Source: Saprospirales bacterium GYS_P2D
GTDB taxonomy: Bacteria > Bacteroidota > Bacteroidia > Chitinophagales > Saprospiraceae
Assembly (NCBI GenBank): GCA_009833045.1
Contig: WUUP01000001.1
Span: 1,182,100-1,246,099 of the forward strand
Reading direction: 5' to 3'
Length of the DNA stretch: 64,000 nt
In this document: piece after piece, positions 62,444 through 64,000 of the stretch
How the letters are laid out: every line of letters starts with the position of its first letter
Position numbering within the stretch: position 1 is the first letter of the stretch
Position numbers and translations under genes: made by a program
The notes under the pieces: generated by a model
What the model saw: the letters and a program-made list of their open reading frames with translations, nothing else
Told to the model about the DNA's origin: nothing
The model's database searches: none

Positions 62444-62451
62444 TAACTTTG
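62444..62451 (+). promoter_or_regulatory. -7 box (TAACTTTG) for the ferredoxin reductase
   Basis: Perfect TAnnTTTG 33 bp before the ATG at 62485, the same spacing as at rplM and the hydrolase gene. No clear -33 box. Confidence 0.45.
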
Positions 62452-62484
62452 TTTTTCTGATCATACAATACACAAAAAGCACAA

Positions 62485-63204
62485 ATGCCAAGGTGGAAAC
62501 AAGCCCAAATCGTAGAAATAAAAGATCTGACCAGTCAGCTGAGACTCATCAAGCTACACTGCCAGACAGATGAGCCAGAGACATACAGAGCGGGTCAGTT
62601 TATCACATTTGATCTGCCTGTCGGCGAAAAAAGACTGGATCGCTGGCGCAGCTATAGCATCGCCAATGCTCCTAATAATGATAATATCATAGAGCTATGC
62701 ATCGTCCGAGTCCCAGAAGGTAGAGCCACGACTTATTTATTCGAGGAGATCAAGGTGGGTATGGAGCTGAAGTATAAAGGTCCACTTGGCGCTTTTGTCC
62801 TGCCAGAGGAGATCGAGCATGATATCGTGATGATCTGTACGGGTACAGGCGTAGCACCATTCAGGTCGATGCTCTGGGATATCGCTCAGCAGGCTCAGCG
62901 TCACCGACGGATCGACTTAGTATATGGCACGAGACATAGTGATTCACTCTTGTACATTGATGAATTTAAAGCCTTAGAAAAAGAGCTGGATGGCTTTCAT
63001 TATCACGTAGCACTGTCTCGAGAGAGCTACGCAGGATACCAAGGCTATGTGCATGATCTCTACGAGCGTATCGAGCATGAAGATTTGACGAAAGTCAAAT
63101 ACTACCTCTGTGGCTGGCAGCAGATGATCGACGAGGCCGTCGAGCGACTCACACAAAAAATGAAAATTGATCGTTCTGATATCGTGTACGAACTATATGG
63201 ATAG
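62485..63204 (+). CDS. Ferredoxin/flavodoxin-NADP+ reductase
   Basis: FAD- and NAD(P)-binding oxidoreductase of the FNR family, 239 residues. FAD site: RWRSYSIANAP; NAD(P) site: MICTGTGVAPFRSMLWDI; the C-terminal YYLCGWQQMIDEAVERL corresponds to the CGP-type motif. The protein ends in a tyrosine-leucine-tyrosine-glycine stretch close to the FAD-stacking aromatic of plant-type FNR. It probably passes electrons between NADPH and ferredoxin or flavodoxin. The LptF/G gene starts 8 bp further on. Confidence 0.88.
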   Translation: MPRWKQAQIVEIKDLTSQLRLIKLHCQTDEPETYRAGQFITFDLPVGEKRLDRWRSYSIANAPNNDNIIELCIVRVPEGRATTYLFEEIKVGMELKYKGPLGAFVLPEEIEHDIVMICTGTGVAPFRSMLWDIAQQAQRHRRIDLVYGTRHSDSLLYIDEFKALEKELDGFHYHVALSRESYAGYQGYVHDLYERIEHEDLTKVKYYLCGWQQMIDEAVERLTQKMKIDRSDIVYELYG

Positions 63205-63212
63205 CCACTGAC

Positions 63213-64000
63213 GTGAAAAAAATCGATCGCTATATAATCCAGAAGTATCTGGTGACCTTCTTTTATACTGTGATTCTTATCACTATGGTCTCTGTGGCTA
63301 TGGATGTCAGTGAGCGTATCGGCAAGTTCATATCGCACGATCTGGGTTTTTGGCAGGTGGCCAGTGAGTACTATATCCACTATGTGCCATGGATCAATGG
63401 AGAGCTATGGCCGCTGTTTGCCTTTTTGAGTGTTATATTTTTTACTTCGAGGATGGCTCGGGACTCGGAGATCATCGCCTTGCTCTCGGCTGGGATAGAT
63501 TATACACGTATCCTACGACCGATGATGATAGCTGCGCTACTCATAGCGACTATGCACTGGGTCGGAGAAAACTATATCATCCCGAAGAGTAACTATCATC
63601 TCAACGAATTCAAAAGTAAATACATCAAGCCATCGCTCAAGACGGTACTGACTAATGATGTGCAGTTTTTCATTGGTCCTAATCAAAAGATATACTGCCG
63701 ATATTTTACAGCTAAGGATTCCTCTTTGTCAAAATTCAGGGTAGAGCAGTTTGACTCTACGGGCCAGCTGGTCTCGTTGATGCGTGCAGATCGACTCACC
63801 TATCAGTCAGCCAGCGATACCTGGAGCGCAAAGGACTATGAGTTGAGGACATTCTCACATGATGAAGAAGGTCTCCTCATCGGAGAAAAAAATGAGACGC
63901 TCGACACTACGCTCAATATGGTACCATCTGACTTCATCAGGCATAGCCGCCAGATGGAGATCATGACTACCCCCGATCTGCGAGAGCATGTGCGCTACGA
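63213..64000 (+). CDS. LptF/LptG-family permease, 3'-truncated
   Basis: Inner-membrane component of the LPS transporter LptB2FG (YjgP/YjgQ family). Begins at GTG (63213): VKKIDRYIIQKYLVTFFYTV with the typical first helix, then VPWINGELWPLFAFLSVIFFTSRMARDSEIIALLSAGI, the conserved coupling-helix region that contacts LptB, two further membrane helices and the start of the periplasmic beta-jellyroll domain (VEQFDSTGQLVSLMRADRLTY). The frame is open for 262 codons and runs off the window. Which of LptF or LptG it is cannot be decided from this part. Confidence 0.9.
   Translation, partial: MKKIDRYIIQKYLVTFFYTVILITMVSVAMDVSERIGKFISHDLGFWQVASEYYIHYVPWINGELWPLFAFLSVIFFTSRMARDSEIIALLSAGIDYTRILRPMMIAALLIATMHWVGENYIIPKSNYHLNEFKSKYIKPSLKTVLTNDVQFFIGPNQKIYCRYFTAKDSSLSKFRVEQFDSTGQLVSLMRADRLTYQSASDTWSAKDYELRTFSHDEEGLLIGEKNETLDTTLNMVPSDFIRHSRQMEIMTTPDLREHVRY

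Noticed and set aside
1-64000. tRNA, rRNA, CRISPR arrays, insertion sequences, prophage or defence islands
   Set aside because: Gaps were read for TPsiC-like boxes, regular direct repeats and transposase or integrase motifs; none were found.

Overview
The window looks like chromosome of a Bacteroidota bacterium, probably from the Saprospiria/Lewinella side of the phylum. Three things point there. It carries type IX secretion/gliding-type proteins: a PorE-like TPR/propeller/OmpA lipoprotein, a long C25 'PorU2-like' protease and a GldH-like lipoprotein. Promoters fit the Bacteroidota -7 box TAnnTTTG rather than TATAAT, and Shine-Dalgarno sequences are mostly absent. A mevalonate-route cluster (class II HMG-CoA reductase, type 2 IPP isomerase, GYDIA-family GHMP kinase) is present, which is common in that class but not in all Bacteroidota. 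Gene packing is tight, with TAATG/ATGA overlaps, three convergent gene pairs that overlap at their 3' ends, and many GTG/TTG starts. I see no rRNA, tRNA, CRISPR array, insertion sequence or prophage.

Layout. 0-1.1 kb: 5'-truncated GT4 glycosyltransferase. 1.0-6.1 kb (-): porE-like, rlmD, small hypothetical, rmlA, TlpA-like thioredoxin. 6.2-14.3 kb: TPR protein, PqiA-type membrane protein, SIMPL protein, beta-barrel protein, Nfu, then GT2-rsmG-mscS. 14.5-19.4 kb: giant C25 protease. 19.4-23.2 kb: four glycosyltransferases. 23.2-26.6 kb: isoprenoid cluster. 26.7-27.8 kb: TPR protein. 27.9-31.05 kb: AT-richer accessory stretch with a polytopic membrane protein, a polyprenyl-phosphate glycosyltransferase and a PIN-domain toxin/antitoxin pair. 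31.3-34.6 kb: rplM-rpsI-rpsB-tsf-pyrH. 34.6-39.7 kb: comF, TM2 protein, acyl-CoA dehydrogenase, SpoIIE phosphatase, dtd-mazG. 39.7-40.16 kb: intergenic DnaA-box cluster, a candidate oriC. 40.2-46.2 kb: cox15/ctaA, hydrolase, M1 peptidase, and an amidase lipoprotein bracketed by two identical palindromic repeats. 46.3-47.4 kb: possible sRNA and a hypothetical membrane protein. 47.6-55 kb (-): thrA, exported SOD, MscS, thrB, thrC. 55.6-56.9 kb: orphan xylA. 57.3-60.2 kb: small lipoproteins and grpE-dnaJ-gldH-like. 60.3-62.3 kb: glycosyltransferase and FemAB-like acyltransferase. 62.5 kb to end: ferredoxin-NADP reductase and a truncated LptF/LptG permease.

Most of the window is housekeeping, envelope glycan synthesis and secretion. 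The least explained items are the candidate replication origin at 39.7-40.16 kb, the palindrome-flanked amidase at 44.5-46.2 kb, the promoter-hairpin-terminator unit at about 46.31-46.43 kb, and two genes (near 22.2 and 62.3 kb) whose conserved N-termini lie upstream of any standard in-frame start codon.
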